Positions 1 through 8,952 are shown, counted from the first letter of the stretch. The stretch is 64,000 bases of DNA from Lutibacter oricola (GCF_900106565.1 NZ_FNNJ01000003.1:248001-312000); one strand, 5' to 3'. Numbers and translations: made by a program. Notes: generated from the sequence alone by a model not told the origin.

Positions 1-366
1 GGGGTTGGATTTTATCCAGTTTTAGGTAGTAGAGTTTGGTGTAGGTTTGGTTGTCCGTTAGCTGGTTATATGGGGTTATTTCAGCGTTTTAAATCTAGAT
101 TTAGAATTACAACAAATGGAGGGCAATGTATTTCCTGCGGAAATTGTTCTACATATTGCGAGCAAGGTATTGATGTTAGAGCTTATGCACAAAAAGGAGA
201 AAATATTGTAAGAGCAAGTTGTGTTGGTTGCGGAATTTGTTCGGCAGTGTGTCCAAGAGGTGTTTTAAAATTAGAAAATGGACCAGAAGAAGGAAGAATA
301 AATCCTACTGATGTATTATTAGGTAATGATATTGATTTAATGAATTATGTAAATAAAAAACAATAG
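1..366 (+). CDS. 4Fe-4S polyferredoxin, NapH/NosR/CcoG-like, 3' part only
   Basis: The reading frame is open from the first base of the window, so this is the C-terminal end of a larger protein. A WCRFGCP motif, typical of NapH/NosR/CcoG-type membrane polyferredoxins, comes first. It is followed by two complete 4Fe-4S motifs: CxxCxxCxxxC around QCISCGNC and CxxCxxCxxxCP around SCVGCGIC. The methionine at base 70 is internal, because the conserved motif lies upstream of it. These motifs support electron transfer on the cytoplasmic side of a membrane protein. The partner is unknown because the N-terminus is outside the window. The next gene starts 4 bases downstream. Confidence 0.75.
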   Translation, partial: GVGFYPVLGSRVWCRFGCPLAGYMGLFQRFKSRFRITTNGGQCISCGNCSTYCEQGIDVRAYAQKGENIVRASCVGCGICSAVCPRGVLKLENGPEEGRINPTDVLLGNDIDLMNYVNKKQ

Positions 367-370
367 AAGT

Positions 371-832
371 ATGAGGTTTATTTTGTTACTTTTTTTACAA
401 CTATCAGTAACTTCATTATTTGGTCAAACGGAATATGTAAAAACATATTATTCTAATGGTCAAATAGAGAGTGAAGGTTGGCTTCAGAATACTAAAAAAA
501 ATAAGTACTGGAAATATTATTATTTAAATGGTAATTTAAAAAAAGAAGGTAGATATGTAAAAGGTAAACCTCATAAATATTGGCATTTTTATAATGAAGA
601 TAAATCGAAATTAGAAGAAGGTCATTTCGAAAATGGATATAAAACTAAATGGTGGATTTTGTATGAAAACAATAAGGTTGCACATAAAATTCAATTTAAT
701 TTCAATAAAAAAAATGGGTATTGTTTGTGTTATGCAAACGGTAAAATATTTAAAGTAGAACGGTACAATAACGACCAAAAAGAAGGAGAGTGGACCGACC
801 TAAAAAAATTCAAAAAAGAAAATAAATTTTAA
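371..832 (+). CDS. YwqK/MORN-like repeat protein, secreted
   Basis: A 153-residue protein with an N-terminal hydrophobic signal peptide ending near SLFGQ. Four to five degenerate repeats of about 22 residues follow, each of the form YYxNGxxxxEGxxxxxxKxGxW (YYSNGQIESEG, YYLNGNLKKEG, FYNEDKSKLEEG). This is the YwqK or MORN-variant fold. Such proteins are often labelled toxin-antitoxin YwqK family antitoxin, but no toxin partner is seen here, so that label should not be read as a function. The stop codon overlaps the next start by one base (TAATG), so it is probably co-translated with the glycosyltransferases. Role unknown. Confidence 0.7.
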   Translation: MRFILLLFLQLSVTSLFGQTEYVKTYYSNGQIESEGWLQNTKKNKYWKYYYLNGNLKKEGRYVKGKPHKYWHFYNEDKSKLEEGHFENGYKTKWWILYENNKVAHKIQFNFNKKNGYCLCYANGKIFKVERYNNDQKEGEWTDLKKFKKENKF

Positions 833-1518
833 TGATTGTAAAAGTTATTATTCCTGCTTTTAATGAAGAAGATTCCATTGGAAGCGTAATAAATGAAATA
901 CCTATGTTGGTTGATGAGGTTATTGTGGTTAACAATAATTCAACAGATAATACTGTAAATGCAGCAAAAAATGCAGGTGCAAAAGTTTTAAGTGAATCAA
1001 AAAAAGGGTATGGTTATGCTTGTTTAAAAGGATTGGAATACATTTCAAAACAAGAAGTAAAACCAGACATTATTGTTTTTTTAGATGGTGATTATAGCGA
1101 TTATCCAGAAGAATTAACAAAGTTAATAAAGCCTATTGTTGAAGATGATATAGATTTTGTAATTGGCGCACGTGTTAAAGAACTTAGAGAACAAGGCTCA
1201 ATGACTCCGCAACAGGTTTTTGGAAATTGGTTGGCAACCTTTTTAATGAAATTGTTTTTTGGAGCAAAGTTTACAGATTTAGGTCCATTTAGAGCCATAA
1301 AATATGATAAACTGTTGAGCTTACAGATGGGAGATAAAACCTATGGTTGGACTATAGAAATGCAATTAAAAGCATTAAAACAAAAAATGACATATATCGA
1401 AATTCCTGTAAATTATAAAAAACGAATAGGAGTTTCGAAAGTATCAGGAACCGTAAAAGGTTCTATACTAGCAGGAGTAAAAATATTAGGATGGATTTTT
1501 AAATACAGCTTTAAATAA
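832..1518 (+). CDS. Glycosyltransferase family 2, polyprenyl-phosphate sugar synthase type
   Basis: A 228-residue single-domain GT2 enzyme. The N-terminal IIPAFNEEDSIGSVI strand and VVNNNSTDNT nucleotide-binding loop are present, followed by the DxD-type metal motif in FLDGDYSDYP near residue 85. The C-terminal part (GPFRAIKYD, GWTIEMQLKAL, PVNYKKRIGVSKVSG) matches the dolichyl-phosphate mannose/glucose synthase branch. There are no clear membrane spans. By family, it would move a sugar from a nucleotide sugar onto polyprenyl phosphate. It overlaps both neighbours by one base. The GT-C enzyme two genes downstream could use such a lipid-linked sugar; this link is inferred. Confidence 0.85.
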   Translation: MIVKVIIPAFNEEDSIGSVINEIPMLVDEVIVVNNNSTDNTVNAAKNAGAKVLSESKKGYGYACLKGLEYISKQEVKPDIIVFLDGDYSDYPEELTKLIKPIVEDDIDFVIGARVKELREQGSMTPQQVFGNWLATFLMKLFFGAKFTDLGPFRAIKYDKLLSLQMGDKTYGWTIEMQLKALKQKMTYIEIPVNYKKRIGVSKVSGTVKGSILAGVKILGWIFKYSFK

Positions 1519-3008
1519 TGATTTTAGAAACTACAATTATCACCATTTATTCAATAGCATTAATATTAATTTTTTTATATGCTTTGGCGCAGTTAAATTT
1601 GTTATTTAATTATTTAGCAGCACAAAAAAAAGAAAGTAACAGCCCTAAATTCGATTTCTCTAATCCAGATGAAATTCCTTTGGTAACCATACAATTACCA
1701 GTTTATAATGAGTTGTATGTTATGGAGCGTTTATTAGAAAATATTGCTAAAATTGATTATCCAAAAGATAAATTAGAAATTCAAGTTTTAGATGATTCTA
1801 CGGATGAGTCTGTAGAGTTAACCAAAACAATTATTGAAAAATTATCGAGTACAGGGTTAGATATAAAACAAATAACACGTGTTGATAGAGTTGGTTTTAA
1901 AGCAGGAGCATTAAAAGAAGGTTTGGCAATTGCAAAAGGAGAGTTTATTGCCATTTTTGATGCTGATTTTTTACCACAAAAAGAATGGCTAAAAAGTACA
2001 ATACCTTATTTTAAAGATGAAGAAATAGGTGTTGTTCAAACACGTTGGGGACATATAAATAGAGATTATTCCGTATTAACTAGAATACAAGCTTTTGCTT
2101 TAGATGCTCATTTTTCGTTAGAACAAGTTGGTAGAAACAGTAAGGGGCATTTTATAAATTTTAACGGTACTGCAGGAGTGTGGCGTAAGCAATGCATTTT
2201 AGATGCTGGAAACTGGGAAGGAGATACACTTACCGAAGATTTAGATTTAAGTTACCGAGCTCAGCTAAAAAACTGGAAATTCAAGTATTTAGAAAATGTT
2301 GAAACTCCAGCAGAATTACCTGTGGTTATTAGCGCTGCAAGATCTCAACAATTTAGATGGAACAAAGGTGGAGCGGAAAACTTTAGAAAAATGTTTGTTC
2401 GTGTAGTAACAAGTAAAAATATTTCAGCAAAAACAAAAATTCACGGTTTATTGCATTTATTAAATAGTACTATGTTTTTAAACATATTTTTAGTGGCTAT
2501 TTTAAGTATTCCAATGTTATATATTAAAAATGAATATGCACATTTGGCGCCTTATTTTTATGTAATGAGTTTCTTTATTATAAGCACCATAATTTTCTTT
2601 ATTTGCTATTGGTTTATGTATAGAAAATACAATGGAGGTGGTTTTGTAAGTTTTATAAAATATATAGGAATGTTTTTTACATTTTTTTCTGTTGCAATGG
2701 GGTTTTCATTGCACAATACCATTGCAGTTTTAGAAGGTCACTTAGGTAAGGCTAGCGAGTTTGTACGTACACCAAAATTCAATATAAATAATTTGAAGGA
2801 TAGTTGGAAAGGCAATAAATATTTAAAGAAAAAATTATCAATTAACGTTTTGTTTGAAGGTGTTTTAATGCTTTATTTTGCTTTTGGAATGTATAGTGCA
2901 TTTATTGTTGGAGATCAAAGTGGTGATTTTGGTTTGTTTCCTTTTCACTTAATGTTGTTTATTGGTTTTGGTTATGTGTTTTTTAAATCCATAACTTCAA
3001 AAGCTTAA
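1518..3008 (+). CDS. Membrane glycosyltransferase family 2, cellulose-synthase-like
   Basis: A 496-residue protein with one N-terminal membrane span (about residues 5-27), a cytosolic GT2 domain and four to five C-terminal spans from about residue 310. All four hallmark motifs of processive-type GT2 enzymes are visible: DDSTD, DAD in AIFDADFLP, TED in TLTEDLDLSY and QxxRW in QQFRWNKG. The family builds glycans or glycolipids at the inner membrane. The sugar and acceptor cannot be read from sequence. It begins inside the stop of the previous GT2 and is followed after 10 bases by a GT-C enzyme, which suggests one glycan pathway. Confidence 0.88.
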   Translation: MILETTIITIYSIALILIFLYALAQLNLLFNYLAAQKKESNSPKFDFSNPDEIPLVTIQLPVYNELYVMERLLENIAKIDYPKDKLEIQVLDDSTDESVELTKTIIEKLSSTGLDIKQITRVDRVGFKAGALKEGLAIAKGEFIAIFDADFLPQKEWLKSTIPYFKDEEIGVVQTRWGHINRDYSVLTRIQAFALDAHFSLEQVGRNSKGHFINFNGTAGVWRKQCILDAGNWEGDTLTEDLDLSYRAQLKNWKFKYLENVETPAELPVVISAARSQQFRWNKGGAENFRKMFVRVVTSKNISAKTKIHGLLHLLNSTMFLNIFLVAILSIPMLYIKNEYAHLAPYFYVMSFFIISTIIFFICYWFMYRKYNGGGFVSFIKYIGMFFTFFSVAMGFSLHNTIAVLEGHLGKASEFVRTPKFNINNLKDSWKGNKYLKKKLSINVLFEGVLMLYFAFGMYSAFIVGDQSGDFGLFPFHLMLFIGFGYVFFKSITSKA

Positions 3009-3018
3009 ATTTAGGCGA

Positions 3019-4374
3019 ATGTTAAGTTGGTTAAATTTTTATAAAAAATCTTTATTGCTAGCATTAGTAGCTGTAATAAGTTACGTGTTGTTTGCATATA
3101 AAATTGTTCGAACCGATTATACGCAGCTAATAGCTTTGTATACGCTGTTGTTTGTTGCTTCATTTTATTTGCTGAAGCTAAACAAGAATAACCTTAGTTT
3201 TTTAGTAGTAATAGCAGTAGTGTTTAGATTGTTATTTCTATTTGCTATTCCAAATTTGTCGCAAGATTTTTATCGGTTTATTTGGGATGGAAGAATGATT
3301 TTAGAGGGTTTCAATCCGTATTTATTTACACCAGAATCATTTATTTTAAAAGGCGAATTTCCCGTAGCACAAGCACAAGAGTTGTATGCAGGAATGGGAA
3401 CATTAAACGGAAGTCATTTTACAAATTATCCGCCAATAAATCAGCTTTGTTTTGTAATTGCAGGTTTGTTTGCAGGGAAAAGTATAGTGGGTTCGGCTTT
3501 GGTAATGCGCTTGCTTATTATTTTAGCAGATGTAGGTATATTTTACTTCGGAACAAAATTATTAAAAAACTTAAAGTTACCGCTTTATAACATATTCTTT
3601 TACTTTTTAAATCCGTTTATAATAATTGAACTTACAGGAAACCTTCATTTTGAAGCAGTAATGTTGTTTTTTGTGGTTTGGAGTTTGTATTTATTACATA
3701 AAAATAAGTGGCAATTGGCAGCGGTAATTTTTGCATTTTCAGTATCTGTTAAGTTAATACCGTTATTATTTTTACCGTTGTTTTTTCAGAAGCTTGGATT
3801 TAAAAAAAGTGTTGGTTTTTATGGTGTTGTTGGAGTTGTAAATGTGTTGTTGTTTTTACCTTTTATTTCTTCGGAATTTATAATAAATTATACAGAAACT
3901 GTTGGCCTTTGGTTTCAAAATTTTGAGTTTAACGCAAGTATTTATTACATAGCTCGTGAAATAGGTTATTTGTTTAGAGGCTATAATGAAATTGCTGTAA
4001 TAGGTAAAATTTTACCTTTAGTTGTAATTATTTTTATTGTAATTATTACATTTTTCAGAAAAAATAAAACAACAATAGAATTAATTACCGCAATGCTTTT
4101 TGGTTTGTCTTTCTATTATTTTACAAGTACAACAGTGCACCCTTGGTATATTTCAACACTGTTATTGCTTTCGGTTTTTACAAAGTATAAGTTTCCTTTA
4201 GTGTGGAGTTTTATAATAATTATTAGTTATTTAGCATACGCAAATAGTAATAACACCGAAAACTTTTGGATAATTTTTATTGAATATTTAGTTGTTTATG
4301 GTGTGCTTATCTGCGAGTTGTTTCAGCAAAAAAGAACAGTAAAAAGCTGCCCAGTTATTTACCTAAAACACTAG
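3019..4374 (+). CDS. Multi-pass GT-C type mannosyltransferase-like protein
   Basis: A 451-residue protein with about ten to twelve membrane spans. An early extracytoplasmic loop carries SQDFYRFIWDGRMI and GFNPYLF, the acidic-loop signature of GT-C transferases in the PIG-M and polyprenol-phosphomannose-dependent group. Such enzymes transfer a sugar from a polyprenyl-phosphate donor on the outer face of the inner membrane. Together with the polyprenyl-phosphate-type GT2 upstream, this makes a plausible donor-synthesis and donor-use pair. The 3' end overlaps the convergent coaD gene by 20 bases. The exact sugar is unknown. Confidence 0.75.
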   Translation: MLSWLNFYKKSLLLALVAVISYVLFAYKIVRTDYTQLIALYTLLFVASFYLLKLNKNNLSFLVVIAVVFRLLFLFAIPNLSQDFYRFIWDGRMILEGFNPYLFTPESFILKGEFPVAQAQELYAGMGTLNGSHFTNYPPINQLCFVIAGLFAGKSIVGSALVMRLLIILADVGIFYFGTKLLKNLKLPLYNIFFYFLNPFIIIELTGNLHFEAVMLFFVVWSLYLLHKNKWQLAAVIFAFSVSVKLIPLLFLPLFFQKLGFKKSVGFYGVVGVVNVLLFLPFISSEFIINYTETVGLWFQNFEFNASIYYIAREIGYLFRGYNEIAVIGKILPLVVIIFIVIITFFRKNKTTIELITAMLFGLSFYYFTSTTVHPWYISTLLLLSVFTKYKFPLVWSFIIIISYLAYANSNNTENFWIIFIEYLVVYGVLICELFQQKRTVKSCPVIYLKH

Positions 4375-4810
4375 GAGGTACCAAACCAGAAATATCACCA
4401 CCGTGTCTGTGAACATCACGTACAATACTTGAGCTTATAAAGGCAGTATCTGCCGAAGTTAATAAAAACACAGTTTCAATTTTAGTAAGCTTTCTGTTAG
4501 TTTGCGCAATTGCTTTTTCAAACTCAAAATCAGCTGGATTACGTAAGCCACGTAAAATAAAATCAGCATCAATTTGTTTGCAATATTCAGTAGTTAAACC
4601 TGTGTATGTTGTAACCGTTACTTTAGGCTCATTTTCGTAATATTTTTCTATAAACTGCTTGCGTTGTTCTAAAGAAAACATATATTTTTTATCTGAATTA
4701 ACACCAATTGCAATCACAATTTCATCAAATAAAGGTAAACCACGGTTAATAATATCTACGTGTCCTAAAGTAATTGGATCAAATGATCCTGGAAATATTG
4801 CTCTTCTCAT
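4355..4810 (-). CDS. coaD: Phosphopantetheine adenylyltransferase
   Basis: A 151-residue enzyme, the usual length. It catalyses the penultimate step of coenzyme A synthesis, moving AMP from ATP onto 4'-phosphopantetheine. The nucleotidyltransferase motif is present as SFDPITLGH (TLGH at residues 14-17), as is the ISSSIVRDV motif near residue 127. The start ATG lies one base after the ddl stop, so the two are probably co-transcribed. The 3' end overlaps the convergent GT-C gene by 20 bases, with no terminator between them. Confidence 0.96.
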   Translation of the reverse strand: MRRAIFPGSFDPITLGHVDIINRGLPLFDEIVIAIGVNSDKKYMFSLEQRKQFIEKYYENEPKVTVTTYTGLTTEYCKQIDADFILRGLRNPADFEFEKAIAQTNRKLTKIETVFLLTSADTAFISSSIVRDVHRHGGDISGLVPPSVLGK

Positions 4811-4811
4811 T

Positions 4812-5792
4812 TTAGTTAGTTTTTAGTGCTGTTTCAATAGCGTTTTCAAATAAATTAGCTAGTGAAATTCCAGCTTTTCCTGCTTGTTGAGGTATAATAC
4901 TTTCCGTAGTTAAACCAGGTACAGTATTCATTTCTAAAAAGTGAGGTTCACCGTTTACAATAATATATTCAGTACGTGAAAAACCACTCATATTTAAAGC
5001 TTTGTATGCTTTGACAGCTACCTTTTCTAGTTTGGTTTGTAATTCATTACTAAGATTTGCAGGTGTAATTTCTTCCGATTTTCCTTCGTACTTAGCTTCG
5101 TAATCAAAAAAGGCGTTATCTGTAATAATTTCAGTAATAGGAAGCACTTTTGTGTTACCTTCAAAATTAATAACTCCAATAGTAACTTCTCGTCCGTCTA
5201 AAAAGGCTTCAATTAATATTTCTGAATCTTCTTTAAAAGCCTTTTCAATAGCAGGAATTAATTCATTCTCGGTTTTAACTTTAGAAATTCCAAAACTTGA
5301 ACCAGCATTATTTGGTTTTACAAAACAAGGTAAACTTACTTTTTTAATAATTTCAGAAGTATTAATAGTATCTCCTTCATTTAAAAAATATGATGTTGCG
5401 GTTTTAATGCCATAATTTTTAACAACGCTTAAACAATCTCTTTTATTAAAAGTTAAAGCCATTTGGTAAAAAGGAGCTGATGTATGTTTAATACCCAATA
5501 ACTCTAAGTAAGCTAGTATTTTACCATCTTCGCCAGGTGTTCCGTGGATAGCGTTAAAAACACAATCAAACAGTATAGTTTTTCCTTCTAGTTTAAACGA
5601 AAAATCATCTTTGTTTATAGAATACTCATTATTGTTATTATCTAATGCTACCCATTTTTCTGGTAAAATGTGCACTCTATAAGCTTGGTACTTTTGTGTA
5701 TCTAAATTTTTATAAACTACATTTCCACTTTTCAATGAAATATTTACTTCAGACGAGTACCCGCCCATTATAATGGCAATATTTTTTTTCAT
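4812..5792 (-). CDS. ddl: D-alanine--D-alanine ligase
   Basis: A 326-residue ATP-grasp enzyme that makes the D-Ala-D-Ala dipeptide for peptidoglycan. Seen motifs are the N-terminal MGGYSSEVNISLKSG, AIHGTPGEDG, the glycine-rich loop PNNAGSSFGISK near residue 165, and the metal and substrate motif EMNTVPGLT near the C-terminus. It is divergent from the PASTA-protein gene, across an intergenic region holding a clear promoter for that gene. Linkage of ddl to coaD, a PASTA protein and an RluA-type gene suggests an envelope-related cluster. Confidence 0.95.
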   Translation of the reverse strand: MKKNIAIIMGGYSSEVNISLKSGNVVYKNLDTQKYQAYRVHILPEKWVALDNNNNEYSINKDDFSFKLEGKTILFDCVFNAIHGTPGEDGKILAYLELLGIKHTSAPFYQMALTFNKRDCLSVVKNYGIKTATSYFLNEGDTINTSEIIKKVSLPCFVKPNNAGSSFGISKVKTENELIPAIEKAFKEDSEILIEAFLDGREVTIGVINFEGNTKVLPITEIITDNAFFDYEAKYEGKSEEITPANLSNELQTKLEKVAVKAYKALNMSGFSRTEYIIVNGEPHFLEMNTVPGLTTESIIPQQAGKAGISLANLFENAIETALKTN

Positions 5793-5906
5793 ACTTAATT
5801 AACTATCAATAAGTACAAACTTACATAATTTATATGTTACAAATAAAGCTTTAAAGCTTAAAAATATGACCATTATTAAATGTACTTATAAACAATAAGT
5901 TGTTAA

Positions 5907-5937
5907 TTTGTTAGTTGATATTTATAAAGTATCTTTG
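5907..5937 (+). promoter_or_regulatory. Bacteroidota sigma-A-type promoter of the PASTA gene
   Basis: TTG at 5908-5910 and a perfect TATCTTTG (TAnnTTTG) at 5930-5937, separated by 19 bases, match the Bacteroidota housekeeping consensus. Transcription would begin near 5944, so the upstream ATG at 5915 cannot be the start. This supports the start at 5960. Confidence 0.85.
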
Positions 5938-5959
5938 CTTCAAAATTAAAAAAATTAAA

Positions 5960-6550
5960 ATGAGTCTTATTCAATTTGTTAAATCAAAAACTTTTTTAGT
6001 ACAAATAGCAATTGCAGCTGTAGGTTTAGTATTATTTGCGTTTGGTGTTATGAAATGGTTAGATATTTCTACCAATCACGACCAAAAAATAGAAGTGCCT
6101 AATTTAGAGAAAATGAGTTTGCATAAAGTTAAAACTACTTTAGAAGATTTAGATTTAAATTTTGTTGTTTTAGACTCTGCAAGTTACAATCCAAATTTTC
6201 CACCAAAATCGGTTATTGAGCAAAGTCCAGAACCTGGAAATTTTGTAAAAGAGAACCGAAAAATATATTTAACGCTAAATCCAGCGAGCTATAAAAATGT
6301 TAAGATTCCTAATTTATTTGGAAGAACAAAAAGACAAGCAACTTCTCAATTAAGAGCAATTGGATTTAGAATAAGTTCGAATGAAATTTATGTGAGCGAT
6401 ATTGCTAAAGATGTGGTGCGTGGATTATTATTTAATGGTAAAAATTTAAAAGCGGGTGATAAAATTCCAAAAAACTCTTCAATTACTTTAAAGTTAGGAG
6501 ATGGAAATGGTAGTGGACGTTATTCAGAAAAAACTTCAGAAGAAAACTAA
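5960..6550 (+). CDS. PASTA domain membrane protein
   Basis: A 196-residue protein with one N-terminal membrane span (about residues 10-28) and two extracytoplasmic PASTA domains (roughly residues 38-105 and 110-185). Their signatures are IEVPNLEKMSLHKVKTTLEDL and KIPNLFGRTKRQATSQLRAIG-like segments, with VIEQSPEPGNFV and a second GDKIPKNSSITL turn. PASTA domains commonly bind muropeptides. There is no kinase or transpeptidase domain. I chose this ATG because the promoter -7 element lies just upstream and excludes the earlier in-frame ATG. It overlaps the next gene by one base. Confidence 0.88.
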   Translation: MSLIQFVKSKTFLVQIAIAAVGLVLFAFGVMKWLDISTNHDQKIEVPNLEKMSLHKVKTTLEDLDLNFVVLDSASYNPNFPPKSVIEQSPEPGNFVKENRKIYLTLNPASYKNVKIPNLFGRTKRQATSQLRAIGFRISSNEIYVSDIAKDVVRGLLFNGKNLKAGDKIPKNSSITLKLGDGNGSGRYSEKTSEEN

Positions 6551-7572
6551 TGAGTAAAGTTGAAGAAATAGAAAACGAAGAATTATACGAGCATTTTAGA
6601 TATGTTGCACACGAAGGTCAGGAACCTTTGCGTGTAGATAAATTTTTAATGAATTTTGTTGAAAATGCAACACGTAATAAAATTCAGCAAGCCGCCAAAG
6701 CAGGTAACGTTTTGGTAAACGATATTCCTGTAAAATCTAATTATAAGGTAAAAGGCAATGATGTGGTTAGAGTAGTTTTAGCGCATCCACCTCATGAAAA
6801 TTTATTAGTTGCAGAAGATATTCCTTTAGATATTTTATTTGAAGACGACCAAGTTATTGTTGTAAATAAACCAGCCGGAATGGTTGTACATCCTGGGCAC
6901 GGTAATTATAGTGGCACATTGGTTAATGCTTTAATTCATCATATAGAAAATTTACCAACCAATTCTAATGAACGTCCTGGATTGGTGCATAGAATTGATA
7001 AAGATACTAGTGGTATTTTGGTTGTTGCAAAAACGGAGTTTGCAATGGCACATTTATCTAAACAATTTTTTGATAGAACAACTGAGCGTTTGTATTATGC
7101 GTTAGTTTGGGGGAATGTTGAAGAAGAGGAAGGACGTATAGAAGGTAATATTGGTAGAAGTTTAAAAAATCGTTTACAAATGAATGTATTTCCAGATGGA
7201 GATTTTGGAAAACACGCAGTAACACATTATAAGGTTATAGAACGATTTAGTTACGTTACTTTGGTACAATGTAAACTAGAAACCGGTAGAACTCATCAAA
7301 TTAGAGCACACTTTAAGCATATTGGTCACACATTATTTAACGATGAACGTTATGGAGGTGATGCTGTTTTAAAAGGTACAACATTTACTAAATACAAGCA
7401 GTTTGTAGATAATTGTTTTAAAGCATTACCAAGACAAGCACTACATGCCAAAACTTTAGGTTTTGAACACCCAACTACTGGTGAATTTTTAAGATTTAAT
7501 TCTGAAATTCCACAAGATATAGTTGATTGTTTAGAGAAATGGAGAACATACACAATTAACCAAAAGGAGTAA
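6550..7572 (+). CDS. RluA-family pseudouridine synthase, RluD-like
   Basis: A 340-residue protein with an N-terminal S4 RNA-binding domain (about residues 26-80) and an RluA catalytic domain. The catalytic aspartate is in HRIDKDTSG (Asp150). Other family motifs are VVNKPAGMVVHPG and the late GRTHQIRAHF. The S4 domain and length fit RluD-type enzymes, which modify helix 69 of 23S rRNA, but specificity is inferred. It is translationally coupled to the PASTA gene by a one-base overlap. Confidence 0.92.
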   Translation: MSKVEEIENEELYEHFRYVAHEGQEPLRVDKFLMNFVENATRNKIQQAAKAGNVLVNDIPVKSNYKVKGNDVVRVVLAHPPHENLLVAEDIPLDILFEDDQVIVVNKPAGMVVHPGHGNYSGTLVNALIHHIENLPTNSNERPGLVHRIDKDTSGILVVAKTEFAMAHLSKQFFDRTTERLYYALVWGNVEEEEGRIEGNIGRSLKNRLQMNVFPDGDFGKHAVTHYKVIERFSYVTLVQCKLETGRTHQIRAHFKHIGHTLFNDERYGGDAVLKGTTFTKYKQFVDNCFKALPRQALHAKTLGFEHPTTGEFLRFNSEIPQDIVDCLEKWRTYTINQKE

Positions 7573-7747
7573 CGTATTTTTGTTAGTGTTTATTGGATTG
7601 GGTTTGATAAAACAATTTAATTGGCTTTAACCAAAGTTGGCAAACATTTTATTATTGATTTTTTTACAATAAAAATCATAAATATTAAGTTTTTTCCTAT
7701 ATGTTTGCGCCTATAACTACATTTTAACCAATAAAAACTACTAAAAA

Positions 7748-8128
7748 ATGAAAAAAACACTATTAATTATAACCTTATTCATTGGGCTTGCAAATGTAAA
7801 TGCTCAAAAAATGGTTGGCTACATAACAGTCAATAATGGTTTTCTTGGCAAAGAAGGAGTTTTTATGACAACAGTTAGATATTGTAATTTCTCTGAAGAT
7901 TATATGACACGAAAACAGGAGCAAACTCAAGCATTAATTTCTTTTAATAAATTTTTAAAAGAAAAATATGGGGTTACTGATCCAAGAACTAGAGAAATTC
8001 TTTGGAGTGAATTGAAGCTTGAAAAATATACGAAACCTGGCTGGGATACAGCAAAAGAATATACAGAGTTAAGCCGTAAAGTAACTATAATTAGTAGTGA
8101 AGAATTTAAATTTGATCTAGAAGAATGA
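7748..8128 (+). CDS. Small secreted protein, unknown function
   Basis: A 126-residue protein with a clean signal peptide (KKTLLIITLFIGLANVNAQ, cleavage after about residue 19). The mature part is about 107 residues, polar, with no recognised motif and no cysteine pair. It stands alone with 175 bases of AT-rich DNA upstream. A possible -7 element, TATGTTTG at 7700-7707, lies 40 bases before the start, but no good -33 element was found. I do not recognise the family. Confidence 0.6.
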   Translation: MKKTLLIITLFIGLANVNAQKMVGYITVNNGFLGKEGVFMTTVRYCNFSEDYMTRKQEQTQALISFNKFLKEKYGVTDPRTREILWSELKLEKYTKPGWDTAKEYTELSRKVTIISSEEFKFDLEE

Positions 8129-8400
8129 AATTAAATTAATATTTATTTTTAATGTTACAATTAACATTCATCTCTATGCTGTTAAATGTATGAAGGTGAA
8201 GTAATATCCAAAACATTAAAAAACAATTTGCCAACAACGTACAAAATTAATTCCTTGATTAGATCTTACTTACGAAAGTCCTCACGGACTTTCTTTGCTT
8301 GGGAATCATTTACTAAATTTATAGCATAAACACGCAACGAAATCTTGTACAAGACCGATAAACAAATTTCACCTTTTTTAAATTATGAAAGCCAACGGTT
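8129..8400. other. Intergenic stretch with a perfect 8-bp hairpin
   Basis: No gene is seen. From about 8230 to 8365 the composition is less AT-rich than around it. A perfect inverted repeat (GAAAGTCC, loop TCAC, GGACTTTC) lies at 8274-8293, and a 10-base palindrome CTTGTACAAG at 8344-8353. There is no T-run straight after the hairpin, so it is not a typical terminator. It may be a remnant of an intergenic repeat family or a structured RNA. Confidence 0.35.
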
Positions 8401-8952
8401 TTAATTCACTGTAATTAATTGACCTTTGTAGTTGCCAGTTAAAAAAATATTGTCATTTTCTAACTCGAAATTGATTATATAGTCGTCATTATTTTTTGAA
8501 ATTGAAACATTTCCATATTTCCATGTTTTTATTATTTTCTCTTCATTAGATTCTCCATCTACATAGGTAATATTTCTTCTTAAGGTTCCTCGAGATAAAT
8601 AAGGTTTTGGATTATTATAAAAATCATTTACACCTATAAAAATGAAAGGGTATTCATTCTCAATAGTTGTAGGATTAAGTTCTAATCCGTCTAGGAAAAG
8701 ACTTATTGAAGCTTTTGTATTATTACTATGTTTTACTATTCCATCTTCAAATAAAATAGGTTTGTCCGAGAAGTATAATTCAATATTTTGATATTCAGAT
8801 CCTAAAGAAAAATATATTATTAAGTATGCGTAATTTAAATCGGTAATCTCGTTATTTACAGATAATTGGCCTTTAGGCTTAGAAATGTTGCTGTCATCAT
8901 TAGAGCAAGATATAAGTGTAAAAATAGCTATTAGAATAATAAATTTTCTCAC
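8401..8952 (-). CDS. Lipoprotein, unknown function
   Basis: A 183-residue protein with a lipoprotein signal peptide: basic start MRK, hydrophobic core, and lipobox LISC at about residues 13-16, followed by SNDDSN. The acidic residues right after the cysteine resemble the lipoprotein export signal described in Bacteroidota, which suggests possible surface exposure (inference). The mature protein looks beta-rich (YINFELENDNIFLTGNYKGQ near the end). No known domain recognised. It is single and convergent with the small secreted-protein gene on its left. Confidence 0.65.
   Translation of the reverse strand: MRKFIILIAIFTLISCSNDDSNISKPKGQLSVNNEITDLNYAYLIIYFSLGSEYQNIELYFSDKPILFEDGIVKHSNNTKASISLFLDGLELNPTTIENEYPFIFIGVNDFYNNPKPYLSRGTLRRNITYVDGESNEEKIIKTWKYGNVSISKNNDDYIINFELENDNIFLTGNYKGQLITVN

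Noticed and set aside
371-832. Toxin-antitoxin system
   Set aside because: YwqK-like repeats with a signal peptide and no toxin partner; the family label alone is not evidence.
5915-5959. Upstream ATG of the PASTA gene
   Set aside because: It lies between the -33 and -7 elements, so it is not in the mRNA.
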